Shown: positions 19,565 to 28,429, counted from the first letter of the stretch. The stretch: 32,276 nucleotides of DNA from Candidatus Fibrimonadales bacterium (GCA_009787645.1 WQSZ01000005.1:244-32519), one strand, 5' to 3'. The notes: a model not told the origin generated them from the sequence alone. Numbers and translations: made by a program.

Positions 19565-20439
19565 AAAACAGCGGTCTCCTGCTTTGACAAACAATGCAAA
19601 CTTCCGCCCTCTTCAATAGGCGTAGTGCAGTCCACACCCACAATCTCTCTGTCCGGGAACACTCCCTTGAAATATTCCAACGCCGCAACATCCGCTTCGC
19701 AATTGTACACAGGCACAAGCAAACCGCCATTCACAAATATAAAATTCATATAAGATGCCGGCAAACAAGGCGGCAACACAAGCTCATCAACTTTTGCAGA
19801 CTCATAATGCTCGCAAAGCCAAGCTTCAATTTCGTGCTTCTCACGTTCAAAACCCGCAGCCATAACCACATGGTTCTTTGCAACAAAACGGGCGAGATTG
19901 TCTATATGGCCATCTGTGTGATCTCCATCTAAACCTTTCGGCAAAATTTTCAGAGATTTAAGGCCAAATGATTCTTTCATGGCATCAAGCAATTCCGGGC
20001 ACTCCCTGTTTCTATTTTTTCCAAAAAGACACGGAGCAGTTGTCATGCAAAGACCATCGCCGTTGAACTCCACTGCGCCACCTTCCAAAATCCAAGGATA
20101 TTTTTTGAGAGGAATTCCCATTAACTTCGCAACTTTTTCCGGAACCGAGTTGTCCAAATCCCAAGGCGGAAATTTTTCTCCCCAAGCATTGAACTCATAA
20201 TCAACTACGCAATTTCCCATAAAGAACGGGCCGTAATCCCGAATCCAAATATCGTTGTGCGGAATTTGCAAATTGTCCAAAGTTTTAACGGGCTGAAAGC
20301 GAGAAATAGTGCTTATAAGCTCCGAATAAAAAGCGTCAATCCGCTCCCTGCGAGAAGCCCAGTTCTGCTCATTTATCGGCAATGCGAGCCAGGTGGCTGC
20401 CTGAGTTTCCCATTCTGCCGGATAGCGAACTTCGCTCAT
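19561..20439 (-). CDS. aguA: Agmatine deiminase
   Basis: MSEVRYPAEWETQAATWLALP, NDIWIRDYGPFF, PWILEGGAVEFNGDG, GDHTDGHIDNLARF, C-terminal GGSLHCLSKQ. Confidence 0.9.
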   Translation of the reverse strand: MSEVRYPAEWETQAATWLALPINEQNWASRRERIDAFYSELISTISRFQPVKTLDNLQIPHNDIWIRDYGPFFMGNCVVDYEFNAWGEKFPPWDLDNSVPEKVAKLMGIPLKKYPWILEGGAVEFNGDGLCMTTAPCLFGKNRNRECPELLDAMKESFGLKSLKILPKGLDGDHTDGHIDNLARFVAKNHVVMAAGFEREKHEIEAWLCEHYESAKVDELVLPPCLPASYMNFIFVNGGLLVPVYNCEADVAALEYFKGVFPDREIVGVDCTTPIEEGGSLHCLSKQETAVL

Positions 20440-21296
20440 TGCCCGTTCCACATATTTAAAATGTCATAATACAAATCCACGCGACGATCTCTGAAATGCG
20501 GCCACACTCTGCGGTTCTGTTCTATTTCTTCAAAATTTATAGCCGCACTCATAGACTTAGCTTCCGTTGAAAGCTGTTTAAGCACAAAGCCATCGGGGGC
20601 GCAAATAAAGGAGTTTCCCCAAAAAGAGAGGTTGTTTTCTTTGCCAACTCTGTTTGCTGCCAAAACGAAAATCCTGTTGGCTATGGCATGGCCACGCATA
20701 ACCGTTTGCCACGAATCCAACTGACGGGCATAAAGTTTTTTCGGTTCTTTGGAATCCCAGCCTATAGCCGTGGGGTAAATCAGAATATCCGCTCCCTGCA
20801 ATGCCAAAACGCGAGCCGCTTCGGGGAACCACTGGTCCCAGCATATAAGAACTCCCAGATTTCCTGCGCTGGTCGGAATTATTTTAAAACCGGTATCTCC
20901 CGGCGTAAAGTAGTATTTCTCGTAAAAACCCGGATCATCGGGAATGTGGCTTTTGCGGTAGAAGCCTGCAATGGAGCCATCACGCTCAAAAACAAAAACG
21001 CTGTTGTGATAAATTCCCCTTGCTCTTTTTTCAAAAAAAGGAAAAACCAAAACGCATTTCAAAGATTTTGCCAAATTTTTCCATTCTTCAATGATCGCAG
21101 AGTCCTTAGCAACGGCATAATCAAAGTATTTTTCGTTTTCTTCAAAGGGAAAATAAGGCGTATGGCAAAGCTCCGGCAGCACCAGCAAGTCAAATTTGCC
21201 TTTTTTAGCCAAAGCCTGCGCTTTATACCATTCCAGGGTTTTAGCAGATGTCCCCAGCCACTTGCCCTGAAGGGATAAAATTTCTATTTTTTTCAT
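20436..21296 (-). CDS. aguB: N-carbamoylputrescine amidase
   Basis: Nitrilase-family E/K/C triad: LPELCHTPYF, FYRKSHIPDDPGFYEKYYFTPGD, GVLICWDQWFPEAAR; adjacent to aguA. Confidence 0.92.
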   Translation of the reverse strand: MKKIEILSLQGKWLGTSAKTLEWYKAQALAKKGKFDLLVLPELCHTPYFPFEENEKYFDYAVAKDSAIIEEWKNLAKSLKCVLVFPFFEKRARGIYHNSVFVFERDGSIAGFYRKSHIPDDPGFYEKYYFTPGDTGFKIIPTSAGNLGVLICWDQWFPEAARVLALQGADILIYPTAIGWDSKEPKKLYARQLDSWQTVMRGHAIANRIFVLAANRVGKENNLSFWGNSFICAPDGFVLKQLSTEAKSMSAAINFEEIEQNRRVWPHFRDRRVDLYYDILNMWNGQ

Positions 21297-21313
21297 CAGC
21301 AGGAAAATAGAAA

Positions 21314-23428
21314 ATGCGTTCCAAACTTCTCATAGCTTCTGCGCTCTTGATGTTGCTCGCTTGCTCGGATGACAGCAGCAATCCGACCTATCCTCTTGAA
21401 AGGACGGTTTTAGATGTGTCTATTACAAAAAAATGCAAAGATTGCTATCTCCTGCGATGGAACCATCCCATTGAGAAAAAAGATTTGCAGAACTATTATA
21501 TATGGCTGGACACAACTGTTGTAAGAGACTCCATTCAAAGAGTATCGGAAGCTCAAATGAACTTGGCAGATACGGTTATAGCTTATAAAATCAATAGCGA
21601 TGGAGATTCTTTGGATTTAACAAACTTGATTGAGGAATTTTCCGGCAGAGACAGTTTACACCTCGCTATTTGGGCTAAATATGCGGGTAGCAACCAAGGT
21701 GTAGTTCAGCACATGTATATTCACTTTGGCGATGATGTTCGTCCTTCGGCGGTGTCTTTCAGGGACAGTGCTTCTGCAAACTCAATATGGATAGACTGGA
21801 TTCGCCCAACAGACCAAAGCGATTTTTATGATCCCAATACCATAAATGGGATAATAGCGGGCTACAATGTGACCATAAGAGCAGAAACAGACCCTACGGA
21901 AGATATCAGAAAAGCTATGGTATATATAAAACTTGCCGGAACTCCTATAGATCACAATTTAAAACCTTTTGAACGCTTTGTTAAAGAAGGCCGGGGAGTA
22001 AGACTGGAAAGCATAAACAGCAATGATCCCAGATATTTAAGAGTAGCTATTATTGACGGAAAAGGTTTTATTGAAGACAATGCCGAGATAAACAACTGGA
22101 GAATGCAAATTTCGGGTTTAAAGCCGGAGCGTTCCTACAGAGTGATTATAACAGCCTACGACATCGCAGGAAATGCATCCAGCGAAGAGAGCAAAAACAT
22201 AAAGACAACCGACGACACACCTCCAACTATTGCGCCGGAATTCCACTATAATAAAGACTCCGATGGAAATGCCACCTTGGATTCAAACCGTTTGATTTTA
22301 TCATGGATTCCCAGCACAGACCGCTCCGGCATTGAAACTTATTCGCTTCAGATATTGAACGACAATGCATGGGAAGCAATCCCAAGAGTTTCTGCCATCA
22401 AAAGCGGGTACTATACTCCTAATCAAGGATACATCAACGATACTCTGCGTTGGGTTTTGCCGGGAGAAACTATCTATCTGCGCCTGAGAGCTATTGACAA
22501 GTCGGGGCATTATTCTGCCCCATTGGTAGAAACAATTACCATTTCAAAAGGCGAACTCGGACAATACAACTGTCCACCGAATTTTGCTCCCGTGAAAATG
22601 AGCGAAGAAAAAGTTTTTTGCATGGAAAAACTGCAATACAATTCCAACGGCAAATTTGAAAAAAATATTCTGTATATAGAAGCGGAAGAAAAATGCAAAA
22701 ATTCTGGCTACCGTTTATGCACGGAAAGTGAGTGGTATAGTGCTTGCAACAGCCGAAACTCCAGCTACGGGGTTATAGAAGAAAAAAACGAAAGCGGATT
22801 ATTTCCGGTGTCTGAATTTCTGTTTATGCACTGCGGAGTTGGTACAGGAGATTCTATTTCTGCGGTAAACGTCGGTAAAAGAAATAAAATTTGCGCAAGC
22901 CCGGATGGCATTAGAGATTTACCGGGGCAATTGCAGGAATGGGTTACAAGCAATGATGGCACTGGCACCCCTCTGTTAAAAGGGAGTAGCTATGCAATTT
23001 TTCAAGGTGCTTCCAGGGCAGACCTCGCATTGTGCAAAAATATAGCTACGCCAACACGCATAAGGCCAAGATATACCACAGACGATGTTTATCTTTACAG
23101 GACAGGTTCTCGCATAGACACCCTGAGGGCAATAGATACGCTCCGAACTCTTTACGCAGTTCTAAAGTCGGATTCCCTTCCGGACACTCTTTTATTTTAC
23201 ACTTTGAAGAGCAAAAGCGGCACTCCGCTCGGAGAGGATTATGTAAATCAAGCTGAGTATCGCAGGCGAGGCGGTGATAAATGGCTTGAAGTGCTTTGGC
23301 AAGGATTGAATTACGAGTTCAAAAAACCGCCGAAACGAGCTCTGATTATGGGAGATACAGCCATAAATGCCTCCAACTTCTTTCTGGACCCAACCGTTGG
23401 GTTCAGGTGCTGCAAAGATTCCAACTGA
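21314..23428 (+). CDS. Large lipoprotein with Fn3-like repeats and C-terminal formylglycine-generating-enzyme-like (C-lectin fold) domain
   Basis: Lipobox LLACSDD; Fn3-like segments (LKPERSYRVIITAYDIAGNAS); GYRLCTESEWYSAC, LPGQLQEWV, LKGSSY, TVGFRCCKD resemble FGE/SUMF1-type domains. Confidence 0.65.
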   Translation: MRSKLLIASALLMLLACSDDSSNPTYPLERTVLDVSITKKCKDCYLLRWNHPIEKKDLQNYYIWLDTTVVRDSIQRVSEAQMNLADTVIAYKINSDGDSLDLTNLIEEFSGRDSLHLAIWAKYAGSNQGVVQHMYIHFGDDVRPSAVSFRDSASANSIWIDWIRPTDQSDFYDPNTINGIIAGYNVTIRAETDPTEDIRKAMVYIKLAGTPIDHNLKPFERFVKEGRGVRLESINSNDPRYLRVAIIDGKGFIEDNAEINNWRMQISGLKPERSYRVIITAYDIAGNASSEESKNIKTTDDTPPTIAPEFHYNKDSDGNATLDSNRLILSWIPSTDRSGIETYSLQILNDNAWEAIPRVSAIKSGYYTPNQGYINDTLRWVLPGETIYLRLRAIDKSGHYSAPLVETITISKGELGQYNCPPNFAPVKMSEEKVFCMEKLQYNSNGKFEKNILYIEAEEKCKNSGYRLCTESEWYSACNSRNSSYGVIEEKNESGLFPVSEFLFMHCGVGTGDSISAVNVGKRNKICASPDGIRDLPGQLQEWVTSNDGTGTPLLKGSSYAIFQGASRADLALCKNIATPTRIRPRYTTDDVYLYRTGSRIDTLRAIDTLRTLYAVLKSDSLPDTLLFYTLKSKSGTPLGEDYVNQAEYRRRGGDKWLEVLWQGLNYEFKKPPKRALIMGDTAINASNFFLDPTVGFRCCKDSN

Positions 23429-23446
23429 TTTTTCTATTTTACCGTT

Positions 23447-24217
23447 ATGAAATTATTATTGGTGCTTCTCTCTCTATGCTTTTTGTCATGCATAGATGAA
23501 TACTCGGATTCCATTATTTTGCATGATAATGGTGGAGCAACATTCTTTGCCAGTATTTATCCATGGGTACCCGATACCGCCACCATCGGGCTTATAAAGA
23601 ACAACTATGATTCTGCGGATGGATTGAACTTTGATTCCGCATGGTTTTCGCAAAAGGACTCCTTGTTCGCATTGAATTTCAAGCTGTCTTTTGAAAATCT
23701 GCTCACATGGAAAGATGGCAAAAAATTTGAAAAAGACTTTTTAGGCAACATCTCTCTTAAAAAAATAGATACCTTGAAAAACGGATATTCTTTTGAACGT
23801 GTGATCAATTCCAATACGGAAAACGAAGACGGCGACATTATGCCGGAAGAGAGCATTTCTCCTTTTGCGCTGGAGCAAATGTACGGAAACGATTCTACTT
23901 ATTGGGAATATACCCTCGCTCTGCCGCAAGGAGCAGTGCTTATCAGCAGCGACCCTATAGATCCGGATTACATAAATTCCGGCATTCTTCGCTGGAAACT
24001 CCCTTCAAGCGAAGCTTTTTCAAAACGCATATCTTTCAAAGCTGATTTTACTTTGCCGGAAGCATCGCACAAATCCGATAAAATATCGCTTATAGGCGCA
24101 ATTCTGGGATGTATAGTTATGTTGCTGGCAATAGGCTTGCTTATACGCAAGCTGGTGAGAGTGTCTGTAGCTCTTAAAAAACTGAAAGATGCGGAAAGAA
24201 ATTTAAAGGGAGAATAA
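23447..24217 (+). CDS. Lipoprotein of unknown function with C-terminal TM segment
   Basis: Lipobox FLSCID; hydrophobic LIGAILGCIVMLLAIGLLIRKLV near C-terminus. Confidence 0.6.
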   Translation: MKLLLVLLSLCFLSCIDEYSDSIILHDNGGATFFASIYPWVPDTATIGLIKNNYDSADGLNFDSAWFSQKDSLFALNFKLSFENLLTWKDGKKFEKDFLGNISLKKIDTLKNGYSFERVINSNTENEDGDIMPEESISPFALEQMYGNDSTYWEYTLALPQGAVLISSDPIDPDYINSGILRWKLPSSEAFSKRISFKADFTLPEASHKSDKISLIGAILGCIVMLLAIGLLIRKLVRVSVALKKLKDAERNLKGE

Positions 24218-24218
24218 A

Positions 24219-24407
24219 ATGCGCGAGATTTTGGAAAAACTTTTAGAAAAAGGTTTTAAAATTACTTTTAGCGAAGAAGCCGGAGTTCCCATTCTTTGCA
24301 TTCACAAAGGCGAAGAACTGGCTTACACCTGCAAGCTCGGCATAGGTCGCTTCAAAGAAGACGTTGAGGAAACTCTCAATTCCGCTTTTATGGAATTAAG
24401 TAAATAA
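24219..24407 (+). CDS. Small conserved-looking protein (62 aa), function unknown
   Basis: Begins 2 nt after the preceding stop with GGGAGAATAAA upstream (SD-like); acidic/basic coding-like composition. Confidence 0.5.
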   Translation: MREILEKLLEKGFKITFSEEAGVPILCIHKGEELAYTCKLGIGRFKEDVEETLNSAFMELSK

Positions 24408-25145
24408 CGGTTTATCAAATCCGAGCCTGGCTTGGAAATGCACCAGTTCCGGGTGTTCTTCGTTAACGCCGAAAATCACTATGTGATGACGACTTTCGGG
24501 AAAACGCACTAGAGCCACCTTTGTGTTATACTCAACCTGCTGCATGTAATTCAATTGAATGGAGCGTATTCGCTTTATCTCTTCCATGCTTATGGCATCT
24601 AAAACCCAATCTGAATATCTGCAATTGTTAACGTGATTGTTCAAATCGAGATCGCTGTACTTAACATCCTTCACCAGAACGGTTCTTGGCATTCCGGGTG
24701 GTTCCAAAAGGTCTATGGTTTCCGGGAGAGCGCTCAGTTCAGGCGTAAGATCAAAACGATAAGGGCCCTTGGCAAAAGGTATGGCTTTGCCGTCTTCCAA
24801 ATTTACCAAAAGCCAGGACGAAGTTGCCTGCACAACGGAATTTCCCTGCGAATCACGAACATCAAAATCGCACCAGGCAACCTTTTCCGGGTTATAGCTC
24901 TTTAGCCAAGTACTGATGGTGATATCTTCGCCCCAAAACGGAAGCTTGGAAATTCTCAGCTTAATCCTTGAAAGCACCAGTGTAAACTTGTCTTTGTCTA
25001 TCATCGCAAAATAATCAAAGCCCTGGTCTCTCAAATGAGCGAGTGATGTCTCTTGAAAGAATTCGCAAAGCCTGGAAACTCGCAGGCGTTTATACAAATC
25101 GCAGTCAAAAAGGCCTATTGTAAATTTCTTTGATTCCGTTATCAT
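24396..25145 (-). CDS. Acyl-ACP thioesterase
   Basis: Double-hotdog FatA-like sequence: DCDLYKRLRVSRLCEFFQETSLAHL, WLKSYNPEKVAWCDF, DLDLNNHVNNCRYSDWVLD. Confidence 0.88.
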   Translation of the reverse strand: MITESKKFTIGLFDCDLYKRLRVSRLCEFFQETSLAHLRDQGFDYFAMIDKDKFTLVLSRIKLRISKLPFWGEDITISTWLKSYNPEKVAWCDFDVRDSQGNSVVQATSSWLLVNLEDGKAIPFAKGPYRFDLTPELSALPETIDLLEPPGMPRTVLVKDVKYSDLDLNNHVNNCRYSDWVLDAISMEEIKRIRSIQLNYMQQVEYNTKVALVRFPESRHHIVIFGVNEEHPELVHFQARLGFDKPLFT

Positions 25146-25153
25146 AAAAATCC

Positions 25154-27001
25154 TTATTTAGAGAGCAACACCTTGTTCATAGCAGAGACAAAAGCCGCAG
25201 GATCGGGCAATGCCGAACCTTCCGCAAGCAATGCCTGCCCGTAAAGCACCGTTGGGTAAGAACCCAAATCTTCACCTGCCTCTGCCTTTTGCAGCAGATT
25301 TTTGCAAATCTCGTGCTCGGGGTTTATTTCCAGAATGCGCTTTGTTTTTGGAGCTTCCATGCCTTGCAAAGCCATGAGCTTTTCCATGTGCGAACCCATG
25401 CCGCCCGCAGCACGAACAAGCATGCAAGGGCTGTCTTTCAAGCGACCTGTCGTGCGTACTTCGCTGACTTCTTCGCCCAGCACTTTTTGCAGAACTTCGC
25501 AGAGTTTTTCAAACGTTTTTTTGCTCTCCTTCTCCGCATTTTCCTCTTCTTTTGTTTTTTCAAACTCCAAATCGCCAAGGCCAACATCGTGGAACTTCTT
25601 CTCTTTGAATTCCTGCAAGCTCTGCATCATAAATTCATCAATCGTATCGGTCAAAAACAGAACTTCGTAGCCCTTTGCCTTGCAAGCTTCCAAGTGCGGG
25701 CTGCCCTGCACCGCAGAGAGAGACTCCCCTATTATGTAATAGATTTCCTTTTGGCTTTCCGGCATGCGAGCTACGTATTCTTCCAATCCAACAAAATCCT
25801 TTTCGCTGGTTTTTGTGCTTTTAAAGCGAAGCAAATTTTTGAGTTCGTCTAAAAACTCCCAGTTCATGTAGAAGCCTTCTTTTAGAACAGCTCCCAGCTC
25901 CACCCAAAATTTATCATAGTCCTCTTTGCGATCTGTTGCCACGCTTTGAAGGGTATCCAAAACTTTCTTAGTAGCGTGTTTTTTCAAGTTTGCAACAATT
26001 TTATTGCTCTGCAAAATTTCACGGCTAACATTCAACGGCAAATCTTCGGTGTCTATAACTCCACGGGTAAAGCGAAGCCATGTGGGCAGCAATTCTTTGC
26101 AATCGTCCATTATGAACACTCGTTTTACATAGAGCTTTAGCCCCCGGTTTTGCTCAGAAGCATAGCGTACCCCAAATGGTGCTTTGGATGGAATGTAGAG
26201 CAAGCTCCAAAATTCATGCCCACCTTCAACATGATTGTGACTCCAGGCAAGAGGATCGCCGCCTTCGTGAGAAACTATGCCGTAGAATTCCTTGTATTGT
26301 TTTTCTTCCACGCTTTTAGCGCTTTGCCGCCAGAGCGCAGGCTTTTCGTTTATTCTTTCTGTTTTTTCTTTTGATTTGATGTAAATAGGGTGTGTTACGA
26401 ATTCGCTGTATTTGCTGACCACGCTTCTTATTTGCCATTCCTGCGCAAAATTTTTGCAGTCATCTTCGTCTTTTAGGTAAATAGTGATTTTTGTTCCGTT
26501 TTTCTCTTTTGGCAATTCATCCACAGAAAAATCGCCTGCACCTTCGGATGTCCACTGGTAGCCCTGTTCTTCGCCGGCTTTTTTGGAATGCACTTCCACC
26601 TTTGAGGCAACCATAAAAGCGCTGTAAAATCCAACGCCAAACTGCCCTATCAAGCTCAGGTCTCTTTTTGCATCGCCGGAAATGTTCTGCATAAAGCTCT
26701 TTGTTCCGGAGCGAGCTATGGTACCAAGGTTCTGTATTAAATCCTCTTTGTTCATGCCAACGCCGTTGTCTTCTATGGTGAGGATTTTGGTCTCATCATT
26801 TGCCGCAATATCTATTCTGAGCTCAGTGTTTGCCGGCAGCAGGCTCGGGTTTGAAATCGATAAAAACCTGAGCTTGTCCAGGGCATCTGCCGCATTTGAG
26901 ACCAGTTCACGCAAAAATATTTCCTTGTTGCTATATAGAGAATGAATCATCAAATGCAACAATTCACGGACTTCTGTTTGGAATTCCATTTTTTCAGACA
27001 T
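25154..27001 (-). CDS. htpG: Chaperone protein HtpG (Hsp90)
   Basis: FQTEVRELLHLMIHSLYSNKEIFLRELVSNAADALDKLR, EDNGVGMNKEDL, IGQFGVGFYSAFMV, YVKRVFIMDD, RGVIDTEDLPLNVSRE. Confidence 0.97.
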   Translation of the reverse strand: MSEKMEFQTEVRELLHLMIHSLYSNKEIFLRELVSNAADALDKLRFLSISNPSLLPANTELRIDIAANDETKILTIEDNGVGMNKEDLIQNLGTIARSGTKSFMQNISGDAKRDLSLIGQFGVGFYSAFMVASKVEVHSKKAGEEQGYQWTSEGAGDFSVDELPKEKNGTKITIYLKDEDDCKNFAQEWQIRSVVSKYSEFVTHPIYIKSKEKTERINEKPALWRQSAKSVEEKQYKEFYGIVSHEGGDPLAWSHNHVEGGHEFWSLLYIPSKAPFGVRYASEQNRGLKLYVKRVFIMDDCKELLPTWLRFTRGVIDTEDLPLNVSREILQSNKIVANLKKHATKKVLDTLQSVATDRKEDYDKFWVELGAVLKEGFYMNWEFLDELKNLLRFKSTKTSEKDFVGLEEYVARMPESQKEIYYIIGESLSAVQGSPHLEACKAKGYEVLFLTDTIDEFMMQSLQEFKEKKFHDVGLGDLEFEKTKEEENAEKESKKTFEKLCEVLQKVLGEEVSEVRTTGRLKDSPCMLVRAAGGMGSHMEKLMALQGMEAPKTKRILEINPEHEICKNLLQKAEAGEDLGSYPTVLYGQALLAEGSALPDPAAFVSAMNKVLLSK

Positions 27002-27053
27002 ATCTTTTCCTCCGAATATCGGGTTGATAAATTTTTGTGATAATGTAGAAAAT

Positions 27054-27929
27054 TTATTTGGTCTTTTTAGCCGTAGTAGTTTTCTTTGGTATAGTGGCAG
27101 CAGTCGTTTTTTTAGTGGTTGTGGTGTTTGCTGTTTGCCTGCTGTTTTGCAACCACCTTCTATACATGGCTATTGAGTCCCTTAACACTTCTATCTCGGC
27201 ATCTTTTGCATCTATCATTGAATCTTTGAGCATTGCCACTTCAACATTTTTGGATATGCGTGTGGAATCTCTCACTATTGCCATTTCATTTTCTTTTGCA
27301 ACCCTCAATGAGTCTTTCAATATTGCAACTTCTGCATCTTTGGCAAGTATTACGGAATCGGCGATTATTTTTGCTTCTTTTGCCTGCGTATGTACCATAA
27401 ATACATAAAAGACTAGAGACAGAAAGGCCAAAAAGAGCACTGACATAAAAAATCGTATTTGTTTTTTGAGCCTTACTCTCAAGCATGGCTTTGAGAGCAA
27501 GAAGGAGTCCTTCATTTTTTCATAAACCGCATCAAAATGTATGGGATTGAGATCTATGGAGTTTTTTCTATTCAAGTCTTTAATATCGTCCGGCAATCTT
27601 TTTGGAAAAACAAAGCCATCCAGCACAAGCGGAATTATATTTTTATTTGACTGTAGCGCACAGATAATCTCTTGGCGAACCCAGTCATCCTTTGCATTGT
27701 AGCCCGGCTCACGGAATCGCTCAAAAATCCCTGAGTTCAATACAAGCAGAAAATCTTTGCATTTCTTGACTTTTCTCTCCAACTCATTGTCAAAATTCCC
27801 ATTTTCCAGAGCGTCAATATCAAAAAAAACAGAGTATCCATCTAATCTCAATCTATCATAAAGCAGCTTTGCTGTATCATAGCCCCCCTTACGCCTGTAA
27901 GAGATAAAAATTTTAAATGTCTTTTGCAT
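27054..27929 (-). CDS. Membrane-anchored TIR-domain protein with C-terminal 15-residue repeat helix
   Basis: TIR features FISYRRKGGYDTAKLLYDRLRLDGYSVFFDIDAL, KCKDFLLVLN, DDWVRQEI; TM at about residues 159-180; five 15-aa repeats; T/K-rich tail. Confidence 0.85.
   Translation of the reverse strand: MQKTFKIFISYRRKGGYDTAKLLYDRLRLDGYSVFFDIDALENGNFDNELERKVKKCKDFLLVLNSGIFERFREPGYNAKDDWVRQEIICALQSNKNIIPLVLDGFVFPKRLPDDIKDLNRKNSIDLNPIHFDAVYEKMKDSFLLSKPCLRVRLKKQIRFFMSVLFLAFLSLVFYVFMVHTQAKEAKIIADSVILAKDAEVAILKDSLRVAKENEMAIVRDSTRISKNVEVAMLKDSMIDAKDAEIEVLRDSIAMYRRWLQNSRQTANTTTTKKTTAATIPKKTTTAKKTK
27153..27377 (-). repeat. Five tandem 45-bp (15-codon) coding repeats in the TIR protein
   Basis: EAKIIADSVILAKDA / EVAILKDSLRVAKEN / EMAIVRDSTRISKNV / EVAMLKDSMIDAKDA / EIEVLRDSIAMYRRW. 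Confidence 0.85.
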
Positions 27930-27950
27930 ATTAAGAATATAGCAATTTAA

Positions 27951-27985
27951 CCCAGCTCAAATTTTGCAATCCGAGCTGGGATTGC
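27951..27985 (-). other. 3' trailer with interleaved inverted repeats (candidate H-type pseudoknot), copy A
   Basis: Minus strand GCAATCC-CAGCTC-GGATTGC-AAAATTT-GAGCTG(GG): 7-bp stem whose loop is complementary to the downstream 6-mer. Confidence 0.6.
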
Positions 27986-28002
27986 TGGTTGCTACAACAA
28001 TT

Positions 28003-28308
28003 TTATTTACAATAGCCGGTTACGGTCAAAGTCTCAAATGTTATTGGTCCGTAGCTGGTGTTCTTCCAATGGGAAGTAACGTTAACAACTTCAGTTCCGC
28101 TGCATTGGCTGGACAAACCCTTTACTGCTTCTTCTGCTTTATCAATTTTCATTGGAGTAAGCATAAGAATGTTCATTGAAGAAGTTTCTGCCTTAACCTT
28201 TTTTCCGCTGTTTTCGGAAACATGGCCACCAACAACTGCCATTGCGGAGCTACATCCGGTCAGGACAAAGGTAGCGGCCACTGTTAGTGCTATTAGCGTT
28301 TTTTTCAT
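28003..28308 (-). CDS. Small lipoprotein A
   Basis: AAGGAG SD before ATG at 28308; MKKTLIALTVAATFVLTGCSS lipobox; NILMLTPMK, QCSG, GPITFE, GYCK shared with copy B. Confidence 0.8.
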   Translation of the reverse strand: MKKTLIALTVAATFVLTGCSSAMAVVGGHVSENSGKKVKAETSSMNILMLTPMKIDKAEEAVKGLSSQCSGTEVVNVTSHWKNTSYGPITFETLTVTGYCK

Positions 28309-28424
28309 CTTGTTCTCCTTGGGCAAAGCCCACTTTTCCCGAGTTTAACCAAATCAGACTCTTGGGAACACGGAGTTTGATTGGGTTTGCCGTTATGGCA
28401 GCATCCAGACGAAAACGCCTGAAA
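28309..28424 (-). other. Conserved structured 5' leader, copy A
   Basis: About 115 nt almost identical to copy B, with several hairpins next to the SD. Confidence 0.6.
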
Positions 28425-28429
28425 TTACG

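Noticed and set aside
20688-21278. 196-aa plus-strand ORF
   Set aside because: Antisense to aguB, which has clear nitrilase motifs.
25289-25852. 187-aa plus-strand ORF
   Set aside because: Antisense to htpG; shadow ORF with Phe/Ala-rich low-complexity composition.
27947-28010. Trailer hairpin followed by GTTAAAT as an integron attC-like site
   Set aside because: Only one side resembles GTTRRRY, copy B reads GTTAAGA, the complementary RYYYAAC arrangement is missing and no integrase is in the window. The junction is better explained by tandem duplication.
28309-28424. Leader as a c-di-GMP (GEMM), THF or fluoride riboswitch
   Set aside because: Core consensus sequences of these classes as I know them are not present.
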